Made by a program: the position numbers and the translations under genes | Origin: an uncultured Clostridia bacterium | GTDB taxonomy: Bacteria > Bacillota > Clostridia > Oscillospirales > Ruminococcaceae | Length of the DNA: 64,000 bases | Assembly: GCA_947627875.1 (NCBI GenBank) | Contig: CANQXS010000009.1 | Location: 1 to 64,000, forward strand | Direction: 5' to 3' | Shown: piece by piece, positions 26,746-37,322 of the stretch | Layout: every line of letters begins with the position of its first letter | Position numbering within the stretch: position 1 is the first letter of the stretch | The notes under the pieces: model-generated | Database searches by the model: none | Told to the model about the DNA's origin: nothing | What the model saw: only the letters and a program-made list of their open reading frames with translations

Positions 26746-27513
26746 ATGAAGAAATTTTTGGCACTTATTCTTGCTGCCGTTATGATGCTCACTCTTGTCG
26801 CCTGCGGTGACGGCGAAGAAGGCAGCGTTAATAACGGCGACGAAGGCAACAACGTAAGCGAGCCCGCAGACGGCGGCAACAACGCAGCCGAAGAAGTAAA
26901 GTCTGAGGGCGTTATGACCTATGAGGAATACACCGCCGCAGCGGTCGACACTCAGGTCACCATCGAGGCTTACGTTCAGGGCAAGCAGTCCTGGTGGGAC
27001 AACAAGGCTACCGTCTACACTCAGGATAAGGACGGCGCTTACTTCCTCTATGAAATGGCCTGCTCCGAAGAGGATTACGCAAAGCTCACCACCGGCACCA
27101 AGATAAAGGTTACCGGCTACAAGTCCGAATGGTCGGGCGAGGTCGAGATCATCGACTCCACCTTTGAGATCGTTGAGGGCGACACCTGGGTCGCAGAACC
27201 CTTAGACGTAACTTCGCTCCTCGGCACCGACGACCTCATCAAGCACCAGAACGAGTTCGTTTCCTTCAAGGGACTCACCGTTGAGGCTGTCTCTTACAAG
27301 AACGACGAGCCCGGCGACGATATCTATGTCACCGTCGGTCTTAACGGCAACAGCTACAACTTCTGCGTTGAGGTTTACCTCACCGGCACCGACACCGATG
27401 TCTACGCCGCTGTCGGCGAGCTCCAGGCGGGCGACGTTGTCGATATCGAGGGCTTCCTCTACTGGTATGAGGGCGTAAACACCCACATCACTTCGGTAAC
27501 CAAAGCCGGCTGA
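26746..27513 (+). CDS. Acidic lipoprotein with two OB-fold-like segments
   Basis: The protein has 255 residues: lipoprotein signal ending LTLVAC, an Asn/Gly/Glu-rich linker to about residue 55, then two similar beta-rich halves (about 60-145 and 150-253). The phrases VTIEAYVQGKQSWWDNKATV and TGTKIKVTGYKSEWSG in the first half and QAGDVVDIEGFLYWYEG in the second suggest OB-like barrels. Function unknown. Codon choice is more strongly biased than in neighbours (similar to the binding protein at 30305), suggesting high expression. It is a monocistronic unit with a strong promoter and terminator. Confidence 0.7.
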   Translation: MKKFLALILAAVMMLTLVACGDGEEGSVNNGDEGNNVSEPADGGNNAAEEVKSEGVMTYEEYTAAAVDTQVTIEAYVQGKQSWWDNKATVYTQDKDGAYFLYEMACSEEDYAKLTTGTKIKVTGYKSEWSGEVEIIDSTFEIVEGDTWVAEPLDVTSLLGTDDLIKHQNEFVSFKGLTVEAVSYKNDEPGDDIYVTVGLNGNSYNFCVEVYLTGTDTDVYAAVGELQAGDVVDIEGFLYWYEGVNTHITSVTKAG

Positions 27514-27528
27514 TAAACAGCCAAGAAC

Positions 27529-27560
27529 ACCGGATCCGCAATAAGCGGGTCCGGTTTTTT
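27529..27560 (+). terminator. Rho-independent terminator
   Basis: An 11-bp stem with one G-U pair (27529-27539 with 27545-27555), AATAA loop and a run of six T. Confidence 0.92.
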
Positions 27561-27636
27561 ATGTATACAGAAAAAGAAACGGAGCCTTCCTCTACCGGGA
27601 GCAAAAAAGCCTCTACCGAAAACTTTAATTTTAGTC

Positions 27637-27665
27637 TTGAATATGTCAATTAAATATGATACAAT
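27637..27665 (+). promoter_or_regulatory. Sigma-A promoter of the unknown membrane pair
   Basis: TTGAAT (27637-27642), 17-base spacer, TACAAT (27660-27665). Confidence 0.7.
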
Positions 27666-27687
27666 AACAGAAAAGGGGGCTGAGAAT

Positions 27688-28173
27688 ATGCCTGAAAGCA
27701 TCTTGGAAATTTTCACCGACGCCGATACCGAAAGGCTCAGAAAAAAGATAAAGCTTTGGATAATCGCGCTCTGTATCGCCGCAGCCGCGGCTCTTGCGGT
27801 CTGCTCCGTGCTCGCGGCGACGGTCACTACCGCCAACGCCGAAAGCTCCGAGTTCCGCACTATCATTATAAGTACGCTTTCCGGCTGGGTGATAATTTAC
27901 TGCGCAGTTTTCGTTGTGGGGAGCGCCCGCCGCGAGCTTGCACATTCCGAGACCCTTAGCGAAGGCGAGCGCGAGCGCGTCGAGGGAAAAGTCACTGTCA
28001 CGCGCGAGCGCCTGCGCATCAAAAAGAGCGTCTGCGCTCGGGGCGTAGAGGTCGAGACCCCCTCCGGCGCCGTTCACTTCTGGGTCGTTGAGAGCAAGGC
28101 GGCAAAGCTCAAGGACGCCCGCGCGGTATACGCCGTCCACGGCTACGTCGCGGCATACGAGGTGGCAAAATGA
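27688..28173 (+). CDS. Hypothetical membrane protein with two helices
   Basis: The protein has 161 residues: a cytoplasmic head, two hydrophobic helices (about 25-50 and 60-80), then an 80-residue beta-rich domain. The start is ATG 27688 behind AAAGGGGGC; the promoter -10 lies within the upstream frame, ruling out the earlier ATG. It ends in an ATGA overlap with the next gene. No family recognised. Confidence 0.6.
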   Translation: MPESILEIFTDADTERLRKKIKLWIIALCIAAAAALAVCSVLAATVTTANAESSEFRTIIISTLSGWVIIYCAVFVVGSARRELAHSETLSEGERERVEGKVTVTRERLRIKKSVCARGVEVETPSGAVHFWVVESKAAKLKDARAVYAVHGYVAAYEVAK

Positions 28174-28658
28174 AATTTGTAAGAAACGTCTTTTCTCAGC
28201 TTCACACTTTCGTCCTTTGGGCGCTATTCTCGGCGCTTTTCTGGAGCTGGATATTCACTATGACCACCGACGTCCCTGCCGCCGAAAAGGTGACCCTCTA
28301 CTGCTATGTCCCCGAAATCAGCGACACCGAGCTCGCTGTCAGGCTTGAAGAGACCAAGCCCGATGGGATCAAAAAAATAAAAGTCCACAGCTTTGAATAT
28401 GTGATGTTCGACGTCGAATTCATCGAAAGCGGAGACCTCTTTATTATTCCCGAGTCGATGATCGAAGAATACCGCGAGCTTCTGCTCGACCCCGATTCCG
28501 GCGTAAAGATATATGACGCCGCCTCGGGGAGCGGCTCCGCCTGCGGTTATATCGGCTACGGCGGCGAGGACTGCTATCTGTTTTTGGGCGCGCATTCCGT
28601 CCATATCGAAGACGGCTGCGCAAAAGCCGTCGCCGACGCGCTTTTGTCCCTCGGCTGA
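28170..28658 (+). CDS. Hypothetical membrane-anchored protein
   Basis: The protein has 162 residues. One N-terminal hydrophobic helix (about 12-32) leads into a small alpha/beta domain that should be outside. The sequence is acidic with two Cys in the second half. It is coupled to the gene before it by ATGA overlap and followed after 33 bases by the GH53 gene. Function unknown. Confidence 0.6.
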   Translation: MKFVRNVFSQLHTFVLWALFSALFWSWIFTMTTDVPAAEKVTLYCYVPEISDTELAVRLEETKPDGIKKIKVHSFEYVMFDVEFIESGDLFIIPESMIEEYRELLLDPDSGVKIYDAASGSGSACGYIGYGGEDCYLFLGAHSVHIEDGCAKAVADALLSLG

Positions 28659-30011
<1,353 letters not shown>

Positions 30012-30170
30012 GCAATTTTTTACCGCTTTTGGCAGAAAATACCAAAAATTGCCGAATTACGGATGATTTTACTTTAATAAGCAAAATTAGTAACGCAGCG
30101 TTGTGCATTTTGCAAAAAAAGCCAATCAAAAGTTTATTGAAATTATTTTCTGATTTTTTCTTTTGAATTA

Positions 30171-30199
30171 TTGAATTTACCTCAAGTGTATGATATAAT
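30171..30199 (+). promoter_or_regulatory. Sigma-A promoter of the starch locus
   Basis: TTGAAT (30171-30176), 17-base spacer, TATAAT (30194-30199). The 160 bases before it (30012-30170) are AT-rich and I see no gene or clear hairpin there. Confidence 0.85.
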
Positions 30200-30214
30200 A
30201 AACAATGGCAAAGC

Positions 30215-30259
30215 GAGCAGGGATATCCCTGCTCTTCATTCCTACTTTGTAGGAATGAA
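30215..30259 (+). promoter_or_regulatory. Two tandem perfect hairpins in the 5' leader of the binding protein mRNA
   Basis: A perfect 20-base palindrome (30215-30234) is followed without a gap by an 11-bp perfect stem with a TTT loop (30235-30259). Neither has a T tail, so they are not terminators. They start about 10 bases after the expected transcription start and may protect the mRNA 5' end or act as a regulatory leader. Confidence 0.75.
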
Positions 30260-30304
30260 ACAACTTTGTCAACACACACGCAAAATTTTAAGGAGGCATT
30301 AACA

Positions 30305-31825
30305 ATGAAAAAACTCTTAGCACTTATCATGGCGCTTGCGATGGTTCTGTCGCTCGCTGCCTGCGGCGACGGAAGCACCCCTTCCGAAGGTGAAGGCGAC
30401 GGCGGCGGTTCGGCCGATATTTCCGGCACCTATGACGTTGTCATCTGGGCGCCCGAAGCGGCTGTAGACCTCACCAAGAGTCAGGTCGAAGATTTCAACA
30501 AATCCAATGAATACGGAATCACCATCAACGCGACCGTTGAGCCCGTTTCCGAGGCCGACGCCGCAACAAATATGATCACCGATGTTCAGGCGGGCGGAGA
30601 TCTCTATTTCTTCGCTCAGGACCAGCTCAGCCGTCTTATTCAGGCGGGCGCCCTTTCCAAGCTCGGAACCTCTGCGGCTCAGTTTGCAAAGGACAACAAC
30701 AACGCCGCTTCTATCCTTGCCGCTCAGTCCGGCTCCGACCTCTACGCTTATCCTCTCACTGCCGATAACGGATACTTTATGTATTACGACAAGAGCGTAG
30801 TTCCGGATTCCGACGTCGACAGCCTCGAAGCCATAATTGCCGACTGCGAGAACGCCGGCAAGAACATCTCTTACGAACTCGAGAACGCCTGGTATACCGC
30901 CGGCTTCTTCTTCGGTGTCGGCTGCCATTCCGATTGGGTAACTGATGACGACGGCAACTTTATCTCTATCGACGACGACTTCAACTCCGATAAGGGTCTT
31001 ATCGCCGCCAAGGGAATCCAGAAGGTCGTCACCTCCAAGAGCTATGTCAACTCCTCCACTGCCGATTTCGCCAGCGGTTCCGCCGTTGTAGTTACCGGTA
31101 CCTGGAACTATGCGACCATAAAGGATCAGCTCGGCGACAACTTCGGAGTTACCGATCTTCCTTCCTTCGAGGTTGACGGACAGAGCTACCACATCGGCTC
31201 CTACAGCGGCTGCAAGCTCCTCGGCGTAAAGCCTCAGACCGACGCCACCAAGGGCGCCGCTATAGCAAGACTTGCCCAGTATCTCACCGGCAAGGACTGC
31301 CAGCTCGCCCGCTTCAACTCCTTCGGTTGGGGACCTTCCAACAAGGACGCCCTTGCCGATCCCGCCGTTACTGCCGATCCTACCCTCGCCGCTCTTAACG
31401 AGCAGGGCAACTACGCCGTTCCTCAGCCCAACATTCACGGCTCTTGGTGGGATATAGCCAAGGTCATCACCACCGACATCAAGGATTCCGACGGCTCCGA
31501 GGCAGCCCTCAAGGCTGCTCTTGAGAAGTATGAGCAGAGCATCGAAGCTGTGTTCACCATGTCCGACGATGTTAAGAACGCCTTTACCGTTATCGGTTCG
31601 ATCAACGGCGACGGCTGGACCCTTGACCTGCCTATGACCGCCGACGGCGATATCTGGACCTCTAACGAGGCTTACACTATGGACGCCGGAGTAGAGTTCA
31701 AGTGCCGCCAGGGCAAGAGCTGGGATGTCGCTTATCCTGCCGACAACTATGTAGTTGAGACCGCAGGAACCTATTACATCCAGCTCAACGCCGCCACCGG
31801 CGAGGTAACCCTTATTCCCGCGTAA
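30305..31825 (+). CDS. Maltodextrin-type ABC solute-binding lipoprotein with extra C-terminal domain
   Basis: The protein has 506 residues with a lipoprotein signal ending VLSLAAC. Residues 40-415 are a MalE-like binding protein (YDVVIWAPEAAVDL, DLYFFAQDQL, NYATIKDQLG, GWGPSNKDAL). An extra domain of about 85 residues (about 422-506), starting TVIGSINGDGWTLDLPM and ending with an alternating beta pattern, looks like the SusE/SusF type of starch-binding fold. Together with amylase, pullulanase and permeases downstream this makes maltodextrin the likely ligand. Codon bias is strong and the leader has two hairpins; both suit an abundant protein. ATG 30305 follows AAGGAGGCATTAAC. Confidence 0.9.
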   Translation: MKKLLALIMALAMVLSLAACGDGSTPSEGEGDGGGSADISGTYDVVIWAPEAAVDLTKSQVEDFNKSNEYGITINATVEPVSEADAATNMITDVQAGGDLYFFAQDQLSRLIQAGALSKLGTSAAQFAKDNNNAASILAAQSGSDLYAYPLTADNGYFMYYDKSVVPDSDVDSLEAIIADCENAGKNISYELENAWYTAGFFFGVGCHSDWVTDDDGNFISIDDDFNSDKGLIAAKGIQKVVTSKSYVNSSTADFASGSAVVVTGTWNYATIKDQLGDNFGVTDLPSFEVDGQSYHIGSYSGCKLLGVKPQTDATKGAAIARLAQYLTGKDCQLARFNSFGWGPSNKDALADPAVTADPTLAALNEQGNYAVPQPNIHGSWWDIAKVITTDIKDSDGSEAALKAALEKYEQSIEAVFTMSDDVKNAFTVIGSINGDGWTLDLPMTADGDIWTSNEAYTMDAGVEFKCRQGKSWDVAYPADNYVVETAGTYYIQLNAATGEVTLIPA

Positions 31826-31890
31826 TTCAGCCTCTAACCAGAGCATATAAAATTCAGCGGCTTTGGCATTGACTGATAAAGCAATAATTA

Positions 31891-31923
31891 GTCGGGGCCG
31901 GCAAAACGGTCCCGACATTTTTT
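31891..31923 (+). terminator. Terminator or attenuator between binding protein and permeases
   Basis: A 10-bp stem with one G-U pair (31891-31900 with 31907-31916) followed by a T run. No new promoter is visible before the permease, so partial readthrough probably sets a high ratio of binding protein to permease. Confidence 0.85.
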
Positions 31924-31939
31924 GTCAAGGGGTGATAAA

Positions 31940-33529
31940 ATGAGTAAAAACAGGGGCAGCAATACCGGCGGAAGTCGGATAGGCTCGCTGCTTAAGGAAT
32001 ACAGCGACGCGGGCTACCTCCGCCTTTCAAAGCTCCAAAAGTTTATCTATAAGATACTGCGTTTCTTCTGCTCGATACCTCGCGCGGTAGGCGGATTCTT
32101 CGTCAAGCTCGGGCGCATCGTCAAAAAAGCTGCAATATCCTTAGCAGACAACATCAAGGACATCGGCGCCACCTTTGTCCACGGCGACTGGAAGACCAAA
32201 ACCTCGTTCTTCATTATGGGCTTCGGAAATATAGCCCGCGGGCAGGTGCTCAGGGGAATACTCTTCCTTTTGTTTGAGATCGTCTTTATCGTATATATGA
32301 TAACAGCGGGCGGCTACTGGCTCTCGATGCTTCCCTCTTTGGGAAAGCAGGGACCCGAGCAGGGCTACGACCCTGTTCTCGACACATATACCACGCTTTA
32401 TCATGACAACTCCTTCAAGATACTCCTCTACGGCGTTCTTACAATATTCTTCATCATCGCGCTCATCTATACCTGGCGCCTGAACGTTGAGCAGAACAAG
32501 CTCGCCGAAAAGTATCTCAAGGACGGCAAAAAGCTCAAATCCGACAAGGAAGACCTTCGCTCGATGGTCGATGAAAACTTCTATAAAACCCTTCTGGCGC
32601 TTCCTTTGACCGGTATTCTGGTGTTTACGGTAATGCCGATAGTATTTATGATACTCGTCGCGTTCACCAATTACGACGGCGCCCATAACGGTTTTTCCAA
32701 CAACCTCTTTACCTGGGTCGGGCTCGACAACTTCAACACCCTGCTCTCTTGGCAGAGCGCGGGCGGCGGGCAGTCTTATTCCGCGACCTTCGGCGAAATT
32801 CTCGCCTGGACGCTTATCTGGGCGTTCCTCGCAACCTTTACCAACTACTTCCTCGGAATGTTCGTCGCGATGATGATAAACAAGAGGGGAATAAAACTCA
32901 AGAAGATGTGGCGCACTATTTTGGTAATGACCGTCGCCATTCCCCAGTTCATCTCGCTGCTCTACGTTTCAAAGATGTTTGCCAAGAACGGGCTTATCAA
33001 CCTCACCTTAAAGGATACCCTCGGCTGGATATCTCAGCCGCTGCCTTTCTGGGACGACCCGACGTGGGCGAGGGTGACGGTAATTCTTATAAACGTTTGG
33101 ATAGGAATTCCCTACCTTATGCTCATAACAACGGGCATTTTAATGAACATTCCCGCCGACCTTTATGAATCGGCGAGGATCGACGGCGCCAACGCCTGGC
33201 AGCAATACACCAAGATCACCCTGCCGTATATGCTCTTTATAACCGGACCTTATCTTTTAACGAGCTTTACCGGCAATATGAACAACTTCAACGTTATCTA
33301 TCTTCTCACCGGAGGAGCGCCTACCAACCCAAAGGCTTCGGGCGCTGCGGGCTCGGTAGGTTATACCGACCTGCTGATAACCTGGCTGTTCAAGATAACG
33401 ACAGGCGCCGAGTCGCAGTATTATCTCGCTTCGGTCGTAGGTATCATGGTGTTTGTCGTGGTAGCGCTTATATCGCTTATAGTCTATAATGTGCTGCCCT
33501 CTATCAAGAATGAGGAGGATTTCCAGTGA
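31940..33529 (+). CDS. Maltodextrin ABC transporter permease (MalF type)
   Basis: The protein has 529 residues and is longer than simple MalF-type permeases: a basic cytoplasmic head of about 85 residues and extra N-terminal membrane helices precede the six-helix core. The EAA loop is ADLYESARIDGANAWQQYTK near residue 410. ATG 31940 follows AAGGGGTGATA. It pairs with the next permease, the gene being in a one-base stop/start overlap with it. Confidence 0.93.
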   Translation: MSKNRGSNTGGSRIGSLLKEYSDAGYLRLSKLQKFIYKILRFFCSIPRAVGGFFVKLGRIVKKAAISLADNIKDIGATFVHGDWKTKTSFFIMGFGNIARGQVLRGILFLLFEIVFIVYMITAGGYWLSMLPSLGKQGPEQGYDPVLDTYTTLYHDNSFKILLYGVLTIFFIIALIYTWRLNVEQNKLAEKYLKDGKKLKSDKEDLRSMVDENFYKTLLALPLTGILVFTVMPIVFMILVAFTNYDGAHNGFSNNLFTWVGLDNFNTLLSWQSAGGGQSYSATFGEILAWTLIWAFLATFTNYFLGMFVAMMINKRGIKLKKMWRTILVMTVAIPQFISLLYVSKMFAKNGLINLTLKDTLGWISQPLPFWDDPTWARVTVILINVWIGIPYLMLITTGILMNIPADLYESARIDGANAWQQYTKITLPYMLFITGPYLLTSFTGNMNNFNVIYLLTGGAPTNPKASGAAGSVGYTDLLITWLFKITTGAESQYYLASVVGIMVFVVVALISLIVYNVLPSIKNEEDFQ

Positions 33530-34395
33530 TGAGCAAGTCTAATAAACACCATATGGGTATTCGGACGCTCAACCGCGTCAGCAACGGCGCCATCTATACG
33601 CTGCTTGCCATCATAAGCATAATCTGGCTGATTCCCTTCGTATTCATCGTTTTACAGTCCTTCCGAGTTGAGAATACATATCAGGTCGGATACGTTATCC
33701 CTCAGCAGTGGGGCTTCCAGAATTACATCAACCTCTGGAATTCCGACTTCAAGCGCTGGTACCTCAACACCTTTATCATCGCGCTTGCCGCGGCGGTGCT
33801 CCAAACGGTCATAGTCCTCTGCATGAGCTACACCCTTTCGCGCTTCCGCTTTAAGCTCAGGGGTCCGCTGATGAGATTTATGCTCATTCTCGGAATGTTC
33901 CCCGGAATGCTCACGATGATAATCCTCTACCGCGTTCTTGCCGACCTCGGTCTTACCCAGGCAAACGCAGTCCCGGGACTGATCCTCGTAAGCGTCGCCT
34001 CCTCGGGTATGGGCTATTACGTTTCGAAGGGCTTCTTCGATACCATTCCGAAGTCGCTCGACGAGGCTGCAAGAGTCGACGGCGCTACCCGCCTTCAGGT
34101 ACTCACGAAGATAATCCTTCCGCTGGCAAAGCCTATAGTTATTTACACCATCCTCACCGCGTTCATGGGTCCTTGGGGCGACTATGTATTCGCAAGATAC
34201 GTTGCCTTCGGCACCTCCTCGGGGTATAACGTTGCCGTCGGTATGTACAGCTGGCTGACCAACGACCAGATCGACAGAATGTATACCACCTTCTGCGCGG
34301 GCGGCGTAATAGTGGCTCTTCCCGTTACGATACTCTTCCTCTGCCTCCAGAAGTATTACGTCGAGGGCGTTACCGGCGGCGCGGTCAAGGGATAA
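33529..34395 (+). CDS. Maltodextrin ABC transporter permease (MalG type)
   Basis: The protein has 288 residues with six membrane helices; EAA loop KSLDEAARVDGATRLQVLTK. ATG 33529 overlaps the upstream stop by one base; an in-frame GTG at 33526, closer to GAGGAGG (33512-33518), is an equally possible start. It ends TGGAVKG, a common MalG C-terminus. Confidence 0.93.
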   Translation: MSKSNKHHMGIRTLNRVSNGAIYTLLAIISIIWLIPFVFIVLQSFRVENTYQVGYVIPQQWGFQNYINLWNSDFKRWYLNTFIIALAAAVLQTVIVLCMSYTLSRFRFKLRGPLMRFMLILGMFPGMLTMIILYRVLADLGLTQANAVPGLILVSVASSGMGYYVSKGFFDTIPKSLDEAARVDGATRLQVLTKIILPLAKPIVIYTILTAFMGPWGDYVFARYVAFGTSSGYNVAVGMYSWLTNDQIDRMYTTFCAGGVIVALPVTILFLCLQKYYVEGVTGGAVKG

Positions 34396-34416
34396 AATGA
34401 AAGGAGAATCCGTGAT

Positions 34417-35538
34417 ATGGCAAGTGTAAAACTGACTAATGTCAAAAAGGTATACGACAAAAACGTCGTGGCTGTCCACGACTTCAACCTTGAGATAAAC
34501 GACAAGGAATTCGTTGTATTCGTCGGACCTTCCGGCTGCGGAAAGTCCACCACCCTGAGAATGATAGCCGGTCTCGAGGAGATAAGCGAGGGAACGGTAG
34601 AGATCGACGGCGAGGTAGTAAACGACCTTCAGCCGAAGGACCGCGGAATAGCGATGGTATTCCAGAACTACGCCCTTTACCCCCATATGACCGTCTACGA
34701 TAACATCGCCTTCTCTTTAAGGCTCAAAAAGACCCCCGAAGACGTTATCTACGATAAGGTAACAAAAGCCGCCGAGACCCTCGGCATTACCGAATATCTT
34801 ATGCGCAAGCCGAGAGCTCTTTCGGGCGGACAGAGGCAGCGCGTTGCGATAGGAAGGGCTATGGTCCGCGACTCGAAGGTGTTCCTTATGGACGAGCCGC
34901 TCTCAAACCTCGACGCAAAGCTCCGCAACCAGATGCGCGCCGAGATAATCCTGCTCCGCCAGAAGCTCGACACCACGTTCATCTACGTCACCCACGACCA
35001 GACCGAGGCAATGACCCTTGCCGACCGCATAGTGATTATGAAGGACGGCTATATAATGCAGGTCGGCTCGCCCGACGAGGTGTTCGATATGCCCGATAAC
35101 CTCTTTGTCGCCGAGTTTATCGGCGCGCCTAAGATGAACATTATCAAAACCGAGCTTCTCTGCGAAGACGGCAGGTATTACGTTACTCCCTTCGGCGCGA
35201 AGATCGCCGTCGACGGCGACAAGGGCGAGATGCTTTCAAAGCGCGGCATAAAGGCGGGTCCCGTTCTTCTGGGCGTACGCCCCGAGCATATAGGTCTCTC
35301 CGAAAAGTCAGAGAACTCCATTCCCTGCACCCTTGTCGTAGACGAAATGATGGGCTCAGAGCTTCATCTTCACGTCGACACCGAGGACGGCACGCGCCTT
35401 ATCGTCCGCGTCCCGACTATCGACATCGGCAAGGAGGAGCGCAAGGCTCTCGTCGCCGGCGCGAAGCTTTATATCACCTTCGGCGGCAAGGCTATGCACC
35501 TCTTCAACCCCGAGACCGAGAAGAACCTTCTCACCTGA
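34417..35538 (+). CDS. Sugar ABC transporter ATPase (MsmX/UgpC type)
   Basis: The protein has 373 residues: Walker A GPSGCGKST, Q-loop VFQNYALYPHMTV, signature LSGGQRQRVAIGRAM, Walker B VFLMDEPLSNLDA, switch VTHDQTEAM, then a full MalK-type regulatory domain (about 240-370, GVRPEHIGLS). It powers the permease pair before it; related MsmX proteins can serve several importers. ATG 34417 follows GAAAGGAGAATC. Confidence 0.94.
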   Translation: MASVKLTNVKKVYDKNVVAVHDFNLEINDKEFVVFVGPSGCGKSTTLRMIAGLEEISEGTVEIDGEVVNDLQPKDRGIAMVFQNYALYPHMTVYDNIAFSLRLKKTPEDVIYDKVTKAAETLGITEYLMRKPRALSGGQRQRVAIGRAMVRDSKVFLMDEPLSNLDAKLRNQMRAEIILLRQKLDTTFIYVTHDQTEAMTLADRIVIMKDGYIMQVGSPDEVFDMPDNLFVAEFIGAPKMNIIKTELLCEDGRYYVTPFGAKIAVDGDKGEMLSKRGIKAGPVLLGVRPEHIGLSEKSENSIPCTLVVDEMMGSELHLHVDTEDGTRLIVRVPTIDIGKEERKALVAGAKLYITFGGKAMHLFNPETEKNLLT

Positions 35539-35572
35539 CAACAACTTATTTCCGATATCTCTGCGCTTTTGT

Positions 35573-35600
35573 GGGCTGTGACCCTTCACGGTCACGGCCC
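35573..35600 (+). promoter_or_regulatory. Hairpin between the ATPase and amylase genes
   Basis: An 11-bp stem with one G-U pair (35573-35583 with 35590-35600) and 6-base loop. There is no T tail and no promoter is visible, so an mRNA-processing or stability element is likelier than a terminator. Confidence 0.55.
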
Positions 35601-35627
35601 CTTAAGCTTGCAGGCAAGGAGGCTAAT

Positions 35628-37298
35628 ATGAAAAAATGTGCAATAGCGCTCGTTCTTGCCGTTCTGATGCTCGTTTCCGGCTGCACCGGAGGCGAAAATC
35701 AGGACGACGGCGTTCCGCTCGGCGGCGACGGGCGCGACAAGACCGGAGCCTATCTTCTGGCAGCCAACGGCGAAGCCGTTATAGACGGCGGCGCGGCGAA
35801 GAACGCAGTCGAAACTACGGATAACTACAGGGTCTTTTATGAGATATTCGTAGGCTCGTTCTCAGATTCCGACGGCGACGGCACAGGCGACCTGAAGGGG
35901 ATAATCAACCGAATGGATTACCTCAACGACGGCGACGACTCCTCGGGGCTAAGCCTCGGAGTGGAGGGAATATGGCTCACCCCGATATTCAAGTCCTCGA
36001 GCTACCATAAATACGACGTCGACGACTACTATCAGATCGACCCCGCATTCGGCACCGAGGACGACCTCAAGCAGCTTATAGATATCTGCCACGAGCGCAA
36101 CGTAAAGATCATTCTCGACCTTGTTCTGAATCACACCGGCACCAACAACCCCTGGTTCAACGCGTTCAAAGCTGCGCATATAAGCGGCGACACCTCTGAC
36201 CCCTATTACGACTTCTACACCTATTACTCCGAGGACGATGTAATACCCACTGGGCGCGCGTTTACGAAGCTTTCGGGGACTAAGGACTACTACGAGTGCA
36301 ACTTCTCTGGGAGTATGCCCGAGCTGAATTACGACAACGAAGCCGTCCGCCAAGCCGTGCTCGACGTTGCTAAATACTATCTCGACCTCGGGATAGACGG
36401 CTTCAGGTTCGATGCCGCGAAGTATATCTATTACGGCGATAACCCCCGCAGCGCGGAATTCTGGCAGTGGTATATGGACGAGCTGAGAGCGATAAAGCCC
36501 GATATTTATACCGTTGCAGAGGTCTGGGACAGCGACGGCGTGACCGATTGCTATTATCCCGCGCTCAACTGCTTTAACTTCACAACCTCGCAGACCTCGG
36601 GGCTTATAGCTCAGACCGCTCAGGCGGGCGACGTAAACCAATACACCTCTTACGTCGAGAGCTATATCAAGCGCGTCGAGCCGATGAACGACGGCGCGAT
36701 GATAGTTCCGTTCATCGCCAACCACGACACCGACAGGGCGGCGGGGTATCTCACCGAGGCGAGCGGGCAGATGCAGATGGCAGCGAACCTCTATATCCTG
36801 TCGGCGGGCTCGCCGTTTATCTATTACGGCGAAGAGATCGGGCTAAGGGGCTCGCGCGGAGGCGCAAATACCGACGCCAACCGCCGTCTTAAGATGGAAT
36901 GGGGCGACGGCGACAAGGTCTCGGACCCCGAAGGCACGAGCTACGGCTCGAGCCGCGTAAACGCGACGGTCTCGGAGCAGATAGGCGACGGAGGCAGTCT
37001 TTTCAGCTATTATAAGAAGCTGATAATGATAAGAAAGGCCAACCCCGCGATCGCGAGAGGGGAATATACCGCTTTAAAATTCTCAGACACCAAGGTCGGC
37101 GGATTTAAAGCCGAGCTCGACGGCAAAGCCGTTGCGGTTATCCACAACACCACCAACAGCGAAAAAACGGTAGACCTCGCCGAGGCGGGCATAAGTTCGG
37201 CTTCGCTCAACGCCTATATCGGAATGGGGAGCGCCTCGCTCGAAGGGACTGTTTTAACGCTGAGCGAAAAGACGAGCGCAGTTATTGACATCGGATAA
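35628..37298 (+). CDS. GH13 alpha-amylase (lipoprotein)
   Basis: Cuts alpha-1,4 bonds of starch or maltodextrin outside the membrane. The protein has 556 residues with a lipoprotein signal ending LVSGC. GH13 region I is ILDLVLNHTG, II is GFRFDAAKY with nucleophile near D262, III is AEVWD with acid/base near E298, IV is FIANHDTDR with Asp near 367. The start of the domain (YEIFVGSFSDSDGDGTGDL) suits the oligosaccharide-active GH13 groups. ATG 35628 follows GCAAGGAGGC. It is fifth in the starch locus; pullulanase follows after 24 bases. Confidence 0.94.
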   Translation: MKKCAIALVLAVLMLVSGCTGGENQDDGVPLGGDGRDKTGAYLLAANGEAVIDGGAAKNAVETTDNYRVFYEIFVGSFSDSDGDGTGDLKGIINRMDYLNDGDDSSGLSLGVEGIWLTPIFKSSSYHKYDVDDYYQIDPAFGTEDDLKQLIDICHERNVKIILDLVLNHTGTNNPWFNAFKAAHISGDTSDPYYDFYTYYSEDDVIPTGRAFTKLSGTKDYYECNFSGSMPELNYDNEAVRQAVLDVAKYYLDLGIDGFRFDAAKYIYYGDNPRSAEFWQWYMDELRAIKPDIYTVAEVWDSDGVTDCYYPALNCFNFTTSQTSGLIAQTAQAGDVNQYTSYVESYIKRVEPMNDGAMIVPFIANHDTDRAAGYLTEASGQMQMAANLYILSAGSPFIYYGEEIGLRGSRGGANTDANRRLKMEWGDGDKVSDPEGTSYGSSRVNATVSEQIGDGGSLFSYYKKLIMIRKANPAIARGEYTALKFSDTKVGGFKAELDGKAVAVIHNTTNSEKTVDLAEAGISSASLNAYIGMGSASLEGTVLTLSEKTSAVIDIG

Positions 37299-37322
37299 AT
37301 ATTAAATCGAAAGGGGATCAAT

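Noticed and set aside
30317..31918. Long minus-strand open frame (533 codons) opposite the binding-protein gene
   Set aside because: The plus strand has signal peptide, ribosome site and family motifs. The antisense frame stays open because of strong codon bias and has no ribosome site or recognisable motif.
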